DNA from: Pseudomonas maumuensis
GTDB taxonomy: Bacteria; Pseudomonadota; Gammaproteobacteria; Pseudomonadales; Pseudomonadaceae
Length of the DNA: 64,000 bases
Direction of reading: 5' to 3'
Assembly (NCBI RefSeq): GCF_019139675.1
Contig: NZ_CP077077.1
Span: 4,154,001-4,218,000 of the forward strand
Below are positions 47,808 through 57,801 of this stretch, piece by piece. The number at the start of each line of letters is the position of its first letter. Position 1 is the first letter of the stretch. The translations under genes were made by a program, and so were the position numbers. A model generated the notes under the pieces. The model worked only from the letters and a program-made list of their open reading frames with translations. It made no database searches and was not told the DNA's origin.

Positions 47808-48560
47808 ATGCTGCCCAGCCTGTTCATTTCCCACGGTTCGCCAATGCTCGCCCTGCAACCCGGCGCCAGCGGCCCGGCCCTGGCCGGGCTGGCGCGCGCC
47901 CTGCCCCGTCCGAAGGCAATCGTGATCGTTTCGGCGCACTGGGAGAGCCGCGAACTGCTGGTGATGAGCCACCCACACCCGCAAACCTGGCATGACTTCC
48001 ATGGTTTTCCGCCCGCCCTGTACGCGGTGCAATACCCGGCCCCCGGCGAACCGGCACTGGCCCAGCGGCTAGCCGGGTTGCTCGACGCCCGCCTCGACGA
48101 GCAGCGGCCTTTCGACCATGGTGCCTGGGTGCCACTGTCGCTGATGTACCCCGCGGCGGACATTCCGGTTGTCCAGGTGTCGCTGCCCAGCCAGGCCGGC
48201 CCCACCCTGCAACTGAAGGTCGGGCAGGCGCTGGCGGTACTGCGCGCGGAAGGCATCCTGCTGATCGGCTCAGGCAGCATCACTCATAACTTGGGCGAAC
48301 TGGACTGGCACGCCGGGCCGAACGCGGTCGAGCCCTGGGCCCTGGCGTTTCGCGACTGGGTGGTGGAGCAATTGAAGGCGCAAGACGAGGCGTCACTCGT
48401 GGACTATCGGCGCCAGGCACCGTTTGCGGTGCGCAATCATCCCAGTGACGAGCATCTGCTGCCGCTGTTCTTCGCCATGGGGGCTGGCGAGCGGTTCGGC
48501 ATCGTTCACCAGGGGTTCACGCTGGGGGCGCTGGGGATGGATATCTACAGGTTCGATTGA
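47808..48560 (+). CDS. DODA-type extradiol aromatic ring-opening dioxygenase (YgiD-like)
   Basis: 250 aa LigB/DODA-family enzyme. The putative metal ligands are His in FISHGSPML, His in VSAHWES and His/Glu in RNHPSDEHLLPLF. E. coli YgiD cleaves L-DOPA at 4,5 to betalamic acid. The native substrate here is unknown. I prefer ATG 47808 (MLPSLFISHGS) with CCAGGA upstream over the ATG at 47778, which would add ten non-conserved residues. Single gene, convergent with deaD. Confidence 0.88.
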   Translation: MLPSLFISHGSPMLALQPGASGPALAGLARALPRPKAIVIVSAHWESRELLVMSHPHPQTWHDFHGFPPALYAVQYPAPGEPALAQRLAGLLDARLDEQRPFDHGAWVPLSLMYPAADIPVVQVSLPSQAGPTLQLKVGQALAVLRAEGILLIGSGSITHNLGELDWHAGPNAVEPWALAFRDWVVEQLKAQDEASLVDYRRQAPFAVRNHPSDEHLLPLFFAMGAGERFGIVHQGFTLGALGMDIYRFD

Positions 48561-48577
48561 GCGCCCGTACTGGCCTT

Positions 48578-48605
48578 ATCGCCGGCAAGCCGGCTCCCAC
48601 AGGGG
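48578..48605. repeat. REP element
   Basis: ATCGCCGGCAAGCCGGCTCC plus CACAGGGG, single copy after the dioxygenase gene and before the deaD terminator. Confidence 0.88.
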
Positions 48606-48640
48606 ACGTGCCAAACCCTGCTGAAGTGGCAACTTGCGGA

Positions 48641-48672
48641 CAAAAAAATCCCCGACCTAGGCCGGGGATTTC
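48641..48672 (-). terminator. Terminator of deaD
   Basis: AAATCCCCG(GC)CTAG(GT)CGGGGATTT stem with a T7 run on the minus strand, 18 nt after the deaD stop. The shorter T run on the plus side could serve the convergent gene. Confidence 0.9.
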
Positions 48673-48689
48673 TCATTGCAGCGCCAGGA

Positions 48690-50366
48690 TCAGTCCTCGC
48701 GGTAGCGGCGCAGCTTCAGCTGCTTGCCGGCCACGCGGGTGTCCTTGAGCTTGGTCAGCAGACGCTCGAGGCCGTCTTCGGGCAGCTCGATCAGGCTGAA
48801 GCTATCACGCACCTGGATGCGACCAATGGCATCACGTGCCAGGCCGCCCTCGTTGAGGATCGCGCCCAGCAGGTTCTTGGCGGCGATGCCGTCACGGGCA
48901 CCCAGGGCGGTACGGCAACGCACGCGGCCTTCGGCCAGTGGCATCGGCGCACGACGCTCGCGGTCACCACGATCAGGACGCTCGCCACGCTCGGTACGCT
49001 CGCCACGCTCACGCGGGGTGTAGGTCGGCACCAGCGGCTGCTCGCGCTCGACCGAAGCCAGGTCCAGCGCCTGGCCATTGGTGGCCTTGCGCAGCAGGGC
49101 AGAGGCCAGGGCACGGGCACTGCAACCCAGGTCGGCGGTCAGGCGGTCGAACAGCTCGCCGTGGCTGGCCTCGGACTCGGCCACCAGTGGCGCCAGGCTC
49201 TTGGTCAGCTTCTTGATGCGTGCGTCCAGCACGGCCTGCGGGTTAGGCAGGCGGGCCTCGGCAACCTTCTGCCCGGTGACACGCTCGATCACCTGCAGCA
49301 TGCGGCGCTCACGCGGGGTGACCAGCAGCAGCGCACGGCCATCGCGACCGGCACGGCCGGTACGGCCGATACGGTGCACGTAGGACTCCGGGTCGTACGG
49401 CATGTCGACGTTGAACACGTGGGTGATGCGCGGCACGTCCAGACCACGGGCAGCGACGTCGGTGGCGACGACGATGTCCAGGCGGCCGTCCTTGAGCGAG
49501 TCGATCACGCGCTCACGCTGGTTCTGGGCGATGTCGCCGTTCAGCGCGGCAGCCTTGTAGCCTTTGGCTTCCAGGGCGGCGGCCAGGTCCAGGGTGGCTT
49601 GCTTGGTACGCACGAAGGCGATCAGCGCGTCGAACTCTTCCACTTCCAGCAGGCGCAGCACGGCCGGGATCTTCTGGTCGGCGTGGACCATCAGGTGGGC
49701 CTGCTCGATCGCGGTCACGGTCTGGGTCTTGCTCTGGATCTTGACGTGCTTCGGCTCGCGCAGGTGACGCTCGGCGATGGCACGGATCGAGGCCGGCAGG
49801 GTGGCGGAGAACAGCACGGTCTGGCGGGTCGCAGGGATGGCGTCGAAGATCACTTCGAGGTCGTCCATGAAGCCCAGCTTGAGCATTTCGTCCGCTTCGT
49901 CGAGTACCAGGTACTGAACGGTGGACAGGACTTTCTCGTCACGACGCAGGTGGTCGCACAGACGGCCCGGGGTAGCGACGACGATCTGCGCGCCGTTACG
50001 AATGGCACGCAGTTGTGGGCCCATTGGGGCACCACCGTAGACAGCAACCACGTTAACGCCCGGCATCTGCTTGGCGTAGGTTTCGAAAGCGGTGGCTACT
50101 TGCAGCGCCAACTCACGGGTTGGCGCCAGGATCAGGGCTTGCGGTTCGCGCTTGCTCACGTCGATCTTGTTGAGGATCGGCAGGGCGAAGGCAGCGGTCT
50201 TGCCGGTGCCAGTCTGCGCCTGGCCGATCATGTCGTGACCGGCGAGGATGATCGGGATCGACTGATGCTGAATAGCCGAAGGCTCTTCGTAGCCGGTGGC
50301 CAGAACAGCAGCAACGATATTCGGATTGAGATCGAGAGCGGCGAATCCGCCGGTTTCCTGGGTCAT
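48690..50366 (-). CDS. deaD: DEAD-box RNA helicase DeaD/CsdA
   Basis: 558 aa ATP-dependent RNA helicase for ribosome assembly and RNA decay at low temperature. Q-motif, AQTGTGKT (motif I), PTRELA, TPGR, VLDEADEM (motif II), FSATLP (motif III), VATDVAARGLDVP and HRIGRTGRAG (motifs V-VI). A short RGER/RGDRE-rich stretch (about 455-480) and a C-terminal RNA-binding DbpA/CsdA domain follow. Start ATG 50366 (MTQETGGFAALD), behind an untranslated leader of about 210 nt as is usual for cold-shock helicase genes. Confidence 0.94.
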   Translation of the reverse strand: MTQETGGFAALDLNPNIVAAVLATGYEEPSAIQHQSIPIILAGHDMIGQAQTGTGKTAAFALPILNKIDVSKREPQALILAPTRELALQVATAFETYAKQMPGVNVVAVYGGAPMGPQLRAIRNGAQIVVATPGRLCDHLRRDEKVLSTVQYLVLDEADEMLKLGFMDDLEVIFDAIPATRQTVLFSATLPASIRAIAERHLREPKHVKIQSKTQTVTAIEQAHLMVHADQKIPAVLRLLEVEEFDALIAFVRTKQATLDLAAALEAKGYKAAALNGDIAQNQRERVIDSLKDGRLDIVVATDVAARGLDVPRITHVFNVDMPYDPESYVHRIGRTGRAGRDGRALLLVTPRERRMLQVIERVTGQKVAEARLPNPQAVLDARIKKLTKSLAPLVAESEASHGELFDRLTADLGCSARALASALLRKATNGQALDLASVEREQPLVPTYTPRERGERTERGERPDRGDRERRAPMPLAEGRVRCRTALGARDGIAAKNLLGAILNEGGLARDAIGRIQVRDSFSLIELPEDGLERLLTKLKDTRVAGKQLKLRRYRED

Positions 50367-50691
50367 GGGTCTGCCTCTAGGTGCATCCGCAAAGACCCAT
50401 GCTCCAAAACTGCACATGCCTTGAAAGACCAAGCGGTCACCCAGGCAGTTTTGGCGGCGGGGATTTGCGAAAACGATTGAAAAAGGAACATCTTGGGAAG
50501 GTCCGACTAGCGGACGCGCAGCCGAAGCTGGGTTCGGAGGATTTGCACCACCTGATTCGAGGTCCGCTAAAAGACCGGCGCGTACTATACCCGAATCCGC
50601 CATGAACTGTGAGAAATATTTCAAAGATCAAGGCTTGGATTGGATCCAGGCTGAATCGTTTCCCCGCAGGCTCGGCGCAGCCCTCATCCAT
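50367..50691 (-). promoter_or_regulatory. deaD leader and promoter region
   Basis: 325 bp without a gene. On the minus strand an extended -10 GGGTATAGT (TATAGT = complement of 50584-50589) predicts a start near 50577 and a ~210-nt 5' leader. The -35 match is poor. Long leaders controlling cold-inducible translation are known for csdA/cspA genes; this use here is inferred. Confidence 0.5.
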
Positions 50692-51447
50692 TCAGGTCGC
50701 CGGGCGGATGGCCCTGATCAAATATTCCAGCGAATACCCCAGTTGCGGCGCCAGCGCTGCGGCCCGCGCCCGCACGCCGTCGATATCCAGCGTCTGCTCC
50801 AGGTCCGCCGGCACCAGCAGGATCACATTGCCCTCCTTTACCGGCAGCTCCCAGTAATGGCGATGGTACAGCCCGCGCAACAAGGCCGCGCCCAATGGCT
50901 TGCCATCGTCCCCGGCCCACTGGTTGATAACCAGCCAACCATCGGGGTTGAGTTGCTTCTGGCAGTTGTCCAGGAAATTCCAGGCCAGATGCCCCACGCC
51001 AGGGCCATGGTCGGTGTACAGGTCGACGAACAGCAGGTCGGCCTTCTCGGCGCTGGGCAGCAGTTCAAGGGCATCGCCCACCCGCACATACAGCCGCGGG
51101 TCGTCGTCCAGCCCCATGAACTCCATGGCCAGGCGCGGCACGTCCGGGCGCAGCTCGATGGCCTCGACATCTTCAAGCGGCAGGAACTTCAGGCAGGCCT
51201 GGGTCAGGGTGCCGGCACCAAGGCCGAGGAACAGCGCGCTTTCCGGCTGTTCGTGGCACAGCGCGCCGACCAGCATGGCGCGGGTGTAGTCGTACTCAAG
51301 CCAACTGGGGTCGGCGGTGAAGGTGCAGCTCTGCTCGATGGCGTCGCCGAACTCGAGAAAGCGATAGTCATCCACTTCGTACACGCTGATGACCCCAAAG
51401 GCGTCCTCGACCCGTGCCAGCAGCCGCTCTTCTCGCTCCGTCGCCAT
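50692..51447 (-). CDS. Spermidine synthase-like methyltransferase-fold protein
   Basis: 251 aa from ATG 51447 (MATEREERLL). Rossmann/SAM-methyltransferase-like fold of the spermidine-synthase superfamily: ALFLGLGAGTLTQACLKFLP, then VEAIELRPDV (acidic ribose ligand), VRVGDALELLP and LLFVDLYTDHG. Without the full polyamine-site signature it may not make spermidine. The start is uncertain: ATG 51477 is also possible, and both have weak ribosome-binding sites. Divergent from the DAHP synthase gene. Confidence 0.8.
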   Translation of the reverse strand: MATEREERLLARVEDAFGVISVYEVDDYRFLEFGDAIEQSCTFTADPSWLEYDYTRAMLVGALCHEQPESALFLGLGAGTLTQACLKFLPLEDVEAIELRPDVPRLAMEFMGLDDDPRLYVRVGDALELLPSAEKADLLFVDLYTDHGPGVGHLAWNFLDNCQKQLNPDGWLVINQWAGDDGKPLGAALLRGLYHRHYWELPVKEGNVILLVPADLEQTLDIDGVRARAAALAPQLGYSLEYLIRAIRPAT

Positions 51448-51563
51448 CCTTACCACCCGCCCGCGCAAAACCGCCATTGTCCGCCAATGCCGGTGGTGCA
51501 ACAAGCTCGCCCGGGCGTACCATGGCTGGCAAGCCTTAACGACACTTATGGATAGAGCTTGCA

Positions 51564-52910
51564 ATGACCCGACAATGGACCCCTGACAGCTGGCGCACCT
51601 TGCCGATCCAGCAGCAACCGATCTACCCCGACGCCGCGCACCTGCTGAAGGTGGAGCAGACCCTGGCCAGCTACCCGCCGCTGGTGTTCGCCGGCGAGGC
51701 CCGCGAGCTGCGTCGGCAGTTCGCCGAGGTGACCCAGGGCCGGGCGTTCCTGCTGCAGGGCGGCGACTGCGCCGAGAGCTTCGCCGAGTTCTCCGCGGCG
51801 AAGATCCGCGACACTTTCAAGGTACTGCTGCAGATGGCCATCGTCATGACCTTTGCGGCCGGCTGCCCGGTGGTCAAGGTCGGACGCATGGCCGGGCAGT
51901 TCGCCAAGCCGCGCTCGGCCAACGACGAAACCATTGGCGACATCACCCTGCCCGCCTACCGCGGCGACATCGTCAACGGCATCGGCTTCGACGAAAAGAG
52001 CCGCATCCCCGACCCCGAGCGCCTGCTGCAGGCCTACCACCAGGCCACCGCCAGCCTCAACCTGCTGCGTGCCTTCGCCCAGGGCGGCTTCGCCGACCTG
52101 CACCAGGTACACAAGTGGAACCTCGACTTCATCGCCAACTCAGCACTGGCCGACAAGTACCACCAATTGGCCAATCGCATCGACGAAACCCTGGCCTTCA
52201 TGCGCGCCTGTGGCCTCGACACCGCGCCGCAACTACGTGAAACCAGCTTCTTCACCGCCCATGAAGCGTTGCTGCTCAACTACGAGGAAGCCTTCGTGCG
52301 CAGCGACAGCCTGACCGGCGACTACTACGACTGCTCGGCGCACATGCTGTGGATCGGCGATCGCACCCGTCAGCTCGACGGCGCCCATGTCGAGTTCCTG
52401 CGCGGCGTACACAACCCGATCGGGGTCAAGGTCGGCCCGAGCATGAACCCCGAGGAACTGATCCGCCTGATCGACGTGCTCAACCCGGACAACGACCCGG
52501 GCCGCCTGAACCTGATCGTGCGCATGGGCGCCGGCAAGGTCGGCGACCACCTGCCGGAGCTGATCCGCACCGTGCAGCGCGAGGGCCGCCAGGTGCTGTG
52601 GAGCTCGGACCCGATGCACGGCAACACCATCAAGGCCAGCAGCGGCTACAAGACCCGCGACTTCGCGCAGATCCTCGATGAGGTCAAGCAGTTCTTCCAG
52701 GTGCACCAGGCCGAGGGCAGCCACGCCGGTGGCATCCATATCGAGATGACCGGACAGAACGTCACCGAGTGCATCGGCGGCGCCCGACCGATCACCGAGG
52801 ATGCCCTGTCCGACCGCTACCACACCCACTGCGACCCGCGCATGAACGCCGACCAGTCGCTGGAACTGGCCTTCCTGATCGCCGAAACCCTCAAGCAGGT
52901 ACGCCGCTGA
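51564..52910 (+). CDS. Class II 3-deoxy-7-phosphoheptulonate (DAHP) synthase
   Basis: 448 aa. It condenses phosphoenolpyruvate and erythrose 4-phosphate, the first step of the shikimate pathway. Class II (plant-like) features are [19 protein letters not shown] at the N-terminus, [14 protein letters not shown] with the metal-ligand Cys, [30 protein letters not shown] and SDPMHGNT. The long primary-metabolism type usually has extra N-terminal regulatory elements. P. aeruginosa has a close equivalent next to deaD. Its 3' end overlaps the convergent gene by 20 nt. Confidence 0.95.
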   Translation: MTRQWTPDSWRTLPIQQQPIYPDAAHLLKVEQTLASYPPLVFAGEARELRRQFAEVTQGRAFLLQGGDCAESFAEFSAAKIRDTFKVLLQMAIVMTFAAGCPVVKVGRMAGQFAKPRSANDETIGDITLPAYRGDIVNGIGFDEKSRIPDPERLLQAYHQATASLNLLRAFAQGGFADLHQVHKWNLDFIANSALADKYHQLANRIDETLAFMRACGLDTAPQLRETSFFTAHEALLLNYEEAFVRSDSLTGDYYDCSAHMLWIGDRTRQLDGAHVEFLRGVHNPIGVKVGPSMNPEELIRLIDVLNPDNDPGRLNLIVRMGAGKVGDHLPELIRTVQREGRQVLWSSDPMHGNTIKASSGYKTRDFAQILDEVKQFFQVHQAEGSHAGGIHIEMTGQNVTECIGGARPITEDALSDRYHTHCDPRMNADQSLELAFLIAETLKQVRR

Positions 52911-54111
52911 GCAACGCCTGACGCAGCCGACTGCCCTCTGTGCGGGGGCAGTCGAGTCGCACCCGCTCCAGGCCCAACCAGTCGGCCAGCTGCTGCAGGC
53001 TTAGCGCCAACGCCTGGTATCCGGCCTCGTCCAGACCCAACGCCTCTTCATGCACCGCATGCACCGCCAGGCGCCCGTGGGCGCGCTCGGCGCGCAGGTC
53101 CAGGCGCGCGGCGATGCGCCCGTCGTGCAGGAACGGCAGCACGTAGTAGCCGTACACCCGCTTGTGCGCCGGGGTGTAGATCTCCAGCCGATAGCGAAAT
53201 TCGAACAAGCGCTCGGTGCGATCCCGCGCCCACACCAGCGAATCGAACGGCGAGAGCAAGGCGCTGGCTTCGATCCGCCGAGGGATGCGAGGGGCGCCGT
53301 GAAGATAGGCGGGTTGCTTCCAGCCTTGCACGGTGCCGGCCTGCAAGCGCCCGTCGGCGAGCAGTTCGGCCAGAGCGGCCTTGCTCTGTTGCGGGGACAG
53401 GCGGAAGTAGTCGCGCAAGTCCTGTTCGGTGGCTACGCCGAGCGCATCGGCGGCATGCAGCAGGAGGCGCTGGTGTGCTTCGGCCTCACCCGGTATGGGG
53501 TGTTCGAGGATAGCGTTGGGCAACACCCGTTCGGGCAAGTCGTAAAGGCGTTCGAATCCGCGACGCCCCGCCACAGTGACCTCGCCGGCGGCGAACAGCC
53601 ACTCCAGCGCATGCTTTTCTTCGCTCCAGTCCCACCAGGGGCCGGCGCGCTCCTCACGGGTCGACAGGCTGCCGGCCCCCAGCGCGCCCCGTTCCTGGAC
53701 GGCAGCCAGTACCCGGTCGATGACGTCGCGCCGCTCACGGCCAAAGGTCGCCAGTTGCCGATAGATGCCCTTGCCATCGGCGGCATGGGCCATGCGCCAG
53801 CGCATCAGCGGATAAAGCTCCAGCGGCAACAGCGAAGCTTCGTGGCCCCAGTATTCGAACAACCGCCGCTGGCGCCGCGTGCCCCAAGCCAACTGCTCGA
53901 GCGAAGCTTGCGGGTAGTCGCCGAGGCGCGAAAACAGTGGTAGGTAATGCGAGCGCACCAGCGCGTTGACCGAGTCTATCTGCACTACGCCCAGGCGCTG
54001 CAGCATTCGCGTGAGGCTGGCGAGGTTCGGCGGGCGCGCTGGCGACTTGCCGAAGCCCTGGGCGGACAGGGCCAGGCGGCGGGCTTGGGTGAGGGACAAC
54101 TGGAAGGACAT
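52891..54111 (-). CDS. YcaQ-type DNA glycosylase (winged-helix, HTH_42 family)
   Basis: 406 aa. Three-winged-helix AlkZ/YcaQ superfamily protein that unhooks or excises bulky alkyl lesions and crosslinks. The catalytic QxD motif typical of YcaQ-like members is visible as Q-I-D in [10 protein letters not shown] (about residue 48), followed by [12 protein letters not shown]. Other family segments are [12 protein letters not shown] and [19 protein letters not shown]. Start ATG 54111 ([12 protein letters not shown]) with GGAG-like sequence upstream. Overlaps the DAHP synthase 3' end. Confidence 0.9.
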   Translation of the reverse strand: MSFQLSLTQARRLALSAQGFGKSPARPPNLASLTRMLQRLGVVQIDSVNALVRSHYLPLFSRLGDYPQASLEQLAWGTRRQRRLFEYWGHEASLLPLELYPLMRWRMAHAADGKGIYRQLATFGRERRDVIDRVLAAVQERGALGAGSLSTREERAGPWWDWSEEKHALEWLFAAGEVTVAGRRGFERLYDLPERVLPNAILEHPIPGEAEAHQRLLLHAADALGVATEQDLRDYFRLSPQQSKAALAELLADGRLQAGTVQGWKQPAYLHGAPRIPRRIEASALLSPFDSLVWARDRTERLFEFRYRLEIYTPAHKRVYGYYVLPFLHDGRIAARLDLRAERAHGRLAVHAVHEEALGLDEAGYQALALSLQQLADWLGLERVRLDCPRTEGSRLRQALLSGVPA

Positions 54112-54147
54112 GAAGTGGCTCCGTCTGATGTTCAGACAGTAAAGACG

Positions 54148-54173
54148 CAATCGCGGGGCAAGCCCCGCGATTG
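54148..54173. repeat. Perfect 12-bp hairpin (REP type)
   Basis: CAATCGCGGGGC-AA-GCCCCGCGATTG between the DUF1127 stop and the YcaQ-like start, both minus strand. It may attenuate read-through between them. There is no T run. Confidence 0.85.
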
Positions 54174-54182
54174 TAACCACCT

Positions 54183-54404
54183 TCATTTACGCAACGGGTC
54201 CTCCCAGAAATGCCGGTCGGCCTCCTGCTGGATGTCTGCCCGCGACAACCCCAGGTCGTGCAGCGTGGCATCGCTCAGCCGCGCCAGCTCCTCACGCTGA
54301 CGGTGCAACTCGAACCAGCGCAGCACCAGCCCGCTGGCGTCGTGCCACAGATGGCCCAGGGAAGCGACCGGTTGGTGAGCTACGTTGAAATGACCTTTCA
54401 TCAT
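54183..54404 (-). CDS. DUF1127 small basic protein
   Basis: 73 aa, or 72 if translation starts at the second ATG (54401). A strong ribosome-binding site AAGGAGG lies 5-8 nt upstream. The C-terminal half has the DUF1127 (YjiS-like) pattern RQREELARLSDATLHDLGLSRADI. In alphaproteobacteria such proteins influence RNA turnover and phosphate or carbon uptake. No role is shown for this one. Divergent from the LysR gene. Confidence 0.88.
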   Translation of the reverse strand: MMKGHFNVAHQPVASLGHLWHDASGLVLRWFELHRQREELARLSDATLHDLGLSRADIQQEADRHFWEDPLRK

Positions 54405-54497
54405 GACGCCCTCCTTGTGGATGGCTCCAGTCTCGTCCCAGGCCTAAGATCAATCCAACGAATGTTTCTGATGCCATGCATCTCGGAGATTGATGCC

Positions 54498-55349
54498 ATG
54501 TCCCAGTATCAGAGTCTCGACGCCGAGGTGCTGCGCACCTTCGTCGCCATTGCCGAGCAAGGCGGCTTTACCCGCGCCGGCGAAGTGGTCAACCGCACCC
54601 AGTCGGCGGTGAGCATGCAGATGAAGCGCCTGGAAGAAGACATCCTGCAGCGCCAGCTGTTCGAGCGCGACGGCCGCCAGGTGCGCCTGACCGCCGAGGG
54701 CCAGGTGTTGCTGGGCTATGCCCGGCGCATCCTCAAGCTGCATGGCGAGGTGTTCAACACCCTGCGCATGCCGCACATGGTCGGGGTGGTGCGCATCGGC
54801 ACACCGGACGACTACGCCATGCGCTACCTGCCGGGCATCCTCACCCGCTTCGCCCAGGCCTACCCGCTGATCCATGTCGAGGTGCATTGCGATTCGTCCA
54901 AGCAATTGATGCTGCGCCAGGATCTGGACCTGACCATCGTCACCCGCGAGCCCGGCAACGAAGTCGGCCAGCTGCTGCGCCAGGAGCGCCTGGTGTGGGC
55001 CGCGGCCAAGGGCTTCTGCCCGCAGGAGCAGCGGCCCATGCCATTGGCGCTGTTCAACACCGATTGTTTTTGCCGCGCCTGGACCTGCAATGCCCTGGAG
55101 CGCCACGGCATCGAGTACCGCATCGCCTACACCAGCCCGAGCCTGGCGGCGATCTTCGCCATCGTGCAGGCGGGGCTGGCGGTTACCGCGCAATTGCACA
55201 GCCTGGTCGGCGGCGACCTGCGCATCCTCGGTGAGGACGACGGCCTGCCACAGTTGCACATGGCCAATGTGATGCTGCTGCGCAACGACCAGCAGCATTC
55301 GCCAATTACCGACTGCATGGCCGATTACATCGTCGAAGGGTTCAAGTAA
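54498..55349 (+). CDS. LysR-family transcriptional regulator
   Basis: 283 aa. N-terminal winged helix (residues 8-67: LRTFVAIAEQGGFTRAGEVVNRTQSAVSMQ) and a periplasmic-binding-protein-like effector domain beginning GVVRIGTPDDYAMRYLPGIL. Start ATG 54498 (MSQYQSLDAEVL). It faces the DUF1127 gene across 93 bp, so it may control that gene and itself. Ligand unknown. Confidence 0.9.
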   Translation: MSQYQSLDAEVLRTFVAIAEQGGFTRAGEVVNRTQSAVSMQMKRLEEDILQRQLFERDGRQVRLTAEGQVLLGYARRILKLHGEVFNTLRMPHMVGVVRIGTPDDYAMRYLPGILTRFAQAYPLIHVEVHCDSSKQLMLRQDLDLTIVTREPGNEVGQLLRQERLVWAAAKGFCPQEQRPMPLALFNTDCFCRAWTCNALERHGIEYRIAYTSPSLAAIFAIVQAGLAVTAQLHSLVGGDLRILGEDDGLPQLHMANVMLLRNDQQHSPITDCMADYIVEGFK

Positions 55350-55372
55350 GCCGAGGACGCTTCGCGCCCTTT

Positions 55373-55400
55373 TCGCCGGCAAGCCGGCTGCCACAGAGGG
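55373..55400. repeat. REP element
   Basis: TCGCCGGCAAGCCGGCTGCC plus ACAGAGGG between the convergent LysR gene and TauE/SafE permease gene. Confidence 0.85.
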
Positions 55401-55425
55401 CGATGAGCTCTGCAGCCCCTTGCGC

Positions 55426-56175
55426 TCAGAGCTCGAACCCGAGCATCACCGCGCACACCACCAGAAACACACAGAACATCGAGCGCAATATCTTTTCCGG
55501 CAACGCATGGGCCAGCTTCACCCCCCAGCTGATGCTCAGCAACCCACCCACCGCCAACGGCACCCCAATGCTCCAGTCCACGCTCTGGTGCAGGCCGTAG
55601 GTCAGCAGGGTCACCGCGGTGCTCGGCGCCGCCAATGCCAGCGACAACCCCTGGGCCACCACCTGGGTGGTGCCGAACACGGAGGTCAATATCGGCGTGG
55701 CCACCACCGCGCCGCCCACGCCGAACAGCCCGCCCATGGTCCCGGCAAAGCTGCCCAGCACGCCCAGCCATGGCCAGGGGTAGCGCAACTGGTTGCTCGG
55801 CGGTTTCACCGGCAGGAACATGCGCGCCACGTTCCACAGCGCCAGGGCCACCAGGAAACCGACGAAATACAGGCGCATCGACTGAGCATCGATGCCCACT
55901 GCCCAGATCGACCCCAGCCAAGCGAACAAAAAACTGCACAACGACAGCGGCACGGCATGGCGCAACTCGATGCGGTTGCGCTGGTGATAGCGCCACAACG
56001 CCAGCAGCACGTTGGGCACCACCATCACCAGGGCGGTGCCCTGGGCCAGTTGCTGGTCGAGGCCGAACAGCACCCCCAGCGCCGGGATCGCGATCAGCCC
56101 GCCACCAATCCCGAACAAGCCACCCAAGGTGCCCAGGGCTGCGCCCAAAACGATGTACATCAACCACTCGATCAT
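55426..56175 (-). CDS. TauE/SafE-family permease (DUF81)
   Basis: 249 aa polytopic inner-membrane protein with about seven hydrophobic helices in two repeats, each with the glycine-rich signature (GTLGGLFGIGGGLIAIPAL and GTMGGLFGVGGAVVATPIL). The family exports or imports sulfite, sulfoacetate, taurine-related or other organic anions. The substrate is not predictable here. Divergent from the next LysR gene by 115 nt, a likely regulator-target pair. Confidence 0.92.
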   Translation of the reverse strand: MIEWLMYIVLGAALGTLGGLFGIGGGLIAIPALGVLFGLDQQLAQGTALVMVVPNVLLALWRYHQRNRIELRHAVPLSLCSFLFAWLGSIWAVGIDAQSMRLYFVGFLVALALWNVARMFLPVKPPSNQLRYPWPWLGVLGSFAGTMGGLFGVGGAVVATPILTSVFGTTQVVAQGLSLALAAPSTAVTLLTYGLHQSVDWSIGVPLAVGGLLSISWGVKLAHALPEKILRSMFCVFLVVCAVMLGFEL

Positions 56176-56290
56176 GCGCGCCTCATCCGCCTGCTCTCAG
56201 AGAATGCCGGCATGCTACCCACTCATGGCTGGCGGGGAAACGCACAGCAGCGCACAATGGCTTTGCGCAATACGCATAAGCAGAGCCGTC

Positions 56291-57247
56291 ATGAGCCCAG
56301 ATATCCTCACCGAACAACTGAGTCTGTTCCTCGATGTGCTGGAGACCGGCAGCTTCTCCGCCGCCGCCCGTCGCCATCCGCTCACGCCTTCGGCCGTGGC
56401 CAGGCGCATCGACAGCCTGGAAAACGCGGTAGGCAGCCGCCTGTTCTCGCGCAGCACCCACGCCGTGCGCGCCACACCCGCCGGCAATGCGTTCGCCGAG
56501 CGGGCCCGGCGCATCATCGAGGAACTGCGCCTGGCCCGGGCCGAAGCGGTATCCCTGAGCAACGCCCCCGAAGGGCTGATCCGCATCGACGCCCCGGCCG
56601 CTTTCGGCCGTCGCCACCTCGCTCCGGCCATCGCCGACTTCCTGGTGGCCTACCCCGGTCTCGACGTGCAACTGCGCCTGATCGACAGTTTCGTCGACCT
56701 GCACGGCAGCCACCTGGGCGAAGTCGACCTGGTGCTGCGCGCAGGCCCCCTGGCCGATACCCGCCTGGTGGCCACGCCACTGGCCTATATGGTGCGGATC
56801 GCCTGTGCCAGCCCGGCGTACCTGGCCAATCGCGGCGTACCGGCCTGCCCGAGCGAGTTGCCTGGGCATGACGGCCTCGACTGGGACGGCCTGGCGCCGC
56901 CGTTCGCCTGGCGCTTCGAGGTCGGCGGCCAGACCCGCCTTTACCGCCCGACGCGCATGCGCATGGCCGCCAACAATGCCGAGACGCTGCTGTTCGGTGC
57001 CTTGGCCGGGCTGGGCATCGCCCACCTGCCGACCTGGCTGGTCAGCGACTACCTGCTACGCGGCGAACTGCTCCCCCTGTTCTGCGACAACGGCCTGCCG
57101 GCCCCCGAAACCAGCGGGATTTATGCACTGCGCCTTGAACATGAAACGAACTCTCGCAGCCGCTTGCTGCTCGAATTCCTCAAGAGCCGTTTCAGCCCGG
57201 TGCCGCCCTGGGACCTGGCGCTGAGAAGCGAGCTGCGCTGGCAATGA
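56291..57247 (+). CDS. LysR-family transcriptional regulator
   Basis: 318 aa. HTH at about 10-68 (LFLDVLETGSFSAAARRHPLTPSAVARRID), effector domain starting PEGLIRIDAPAAFGRRHLAP in the CrgA/DsdC-like style. Start ATG 56291. It is transcribed away from the TauE/SafE gene and probably controls it. The effector is unknown. Confidence 0.9.
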   Translation: MSPDILTEQLSLFLDVLETGSFSAAARRHPLTPSAVARRIDSLENAVGSRLFSRSTHAVRATPAGNAFAERARRIIEELRLARAEAVSLSNAPEGLIRIDAPAAFGRRHLAPAIADFLVAYPGLDVQLRLIDSFVDLHGSHLGEVDLVLRAGPLADTRLVATPLAYMVRIACASPAYLANRGVPACPSELPGHDGLDWDGLAPPFAWRFEVGGQTRLYRPTRMRMAANNAETLLFGALAGLGIAHLPTWLVSDYLLRGELLPLFCDNGLPAPETSGIYALRLEHETNSRSRLLLEFLKSRFSPVPPWDLALRSELRWQ

Positions 57248-57302
57248 GCGCACCAAGCTTTGGCGTGCTAGATTTTATTACTCACCGATTCCAAGGACCT
57301 GC

Positions 57303-57758
57303 ATGAACGCCGACACCCAAGCCCCCTGCGACGCGCTGCTGCTGGACAACCAGGTCTGCTTCGCCCTTCACTCGACCTCGTTGTTGATGACCAAGGTCTA
57401 CAAACCCCTGCTGCAGGCCCTGGGCCTGACCTACCCGCAGTACCTGGCCATGCTCGTGCTGTGGGAGCAGGACGGCCTGACCGTGGGCGAGATCAGCCAG
57501 CGCCTGCTCACCGACCCCGGCTCCCTGACCCCGCTGCTCAAGCGCCTGGAAAGCGAAGGCCTGCTCAAGCGCAGCCGCAGCCGCGAGGACGAACGGGTGG
57601 TACTGGTGCAACTGACCGACAAGGGCCGCGCCCTGCAGGCCGAAGCCCAGCGCGTGCCGCAATGCATCCTGCAGGCCAGCGGCCACAGCGCCGAGCAGCT
57701 GCGCAAACTGCAGGCCGACCTGCTCGCCCTGCGCGCGCAGCTACAAGAAAACCTCTGA
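57303..57758 (+). CDS. ohrR: Organic hydroperoxide sensor OhrR (MarR family)
   Basis: 151 aa winged-helix repressor. Reactive C19 in DNQVCFALHST senses organic hydroperoxides. Oxidation releases DNA and induces ohr. The wing region DPGSLTPLLKRLESEGLL..RSREDERVVLVQLT is typical. It lies 130 bp upstream of ohr in the same direction, with a dyad between the two genes. Confidence 0.96.
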   Translation: MNADTQAPCDALLLDNQVCFALHSTSLLMTKVYKPLLQALGLTYPQYLAMLVLWEQDGLTVGEISQRLLTDPGSLTPLLKRLESEGLLKRSRSREDERVVLVQLTDKGRALQAEAQRVPQCILQASGHSAEQLRKLQADLLALRAQLQENL

Positions 57759-57801
57759 CGTCTAAGCTGTGAGATGGCTGTTCGGATGAATGGTCGAATA
57801 T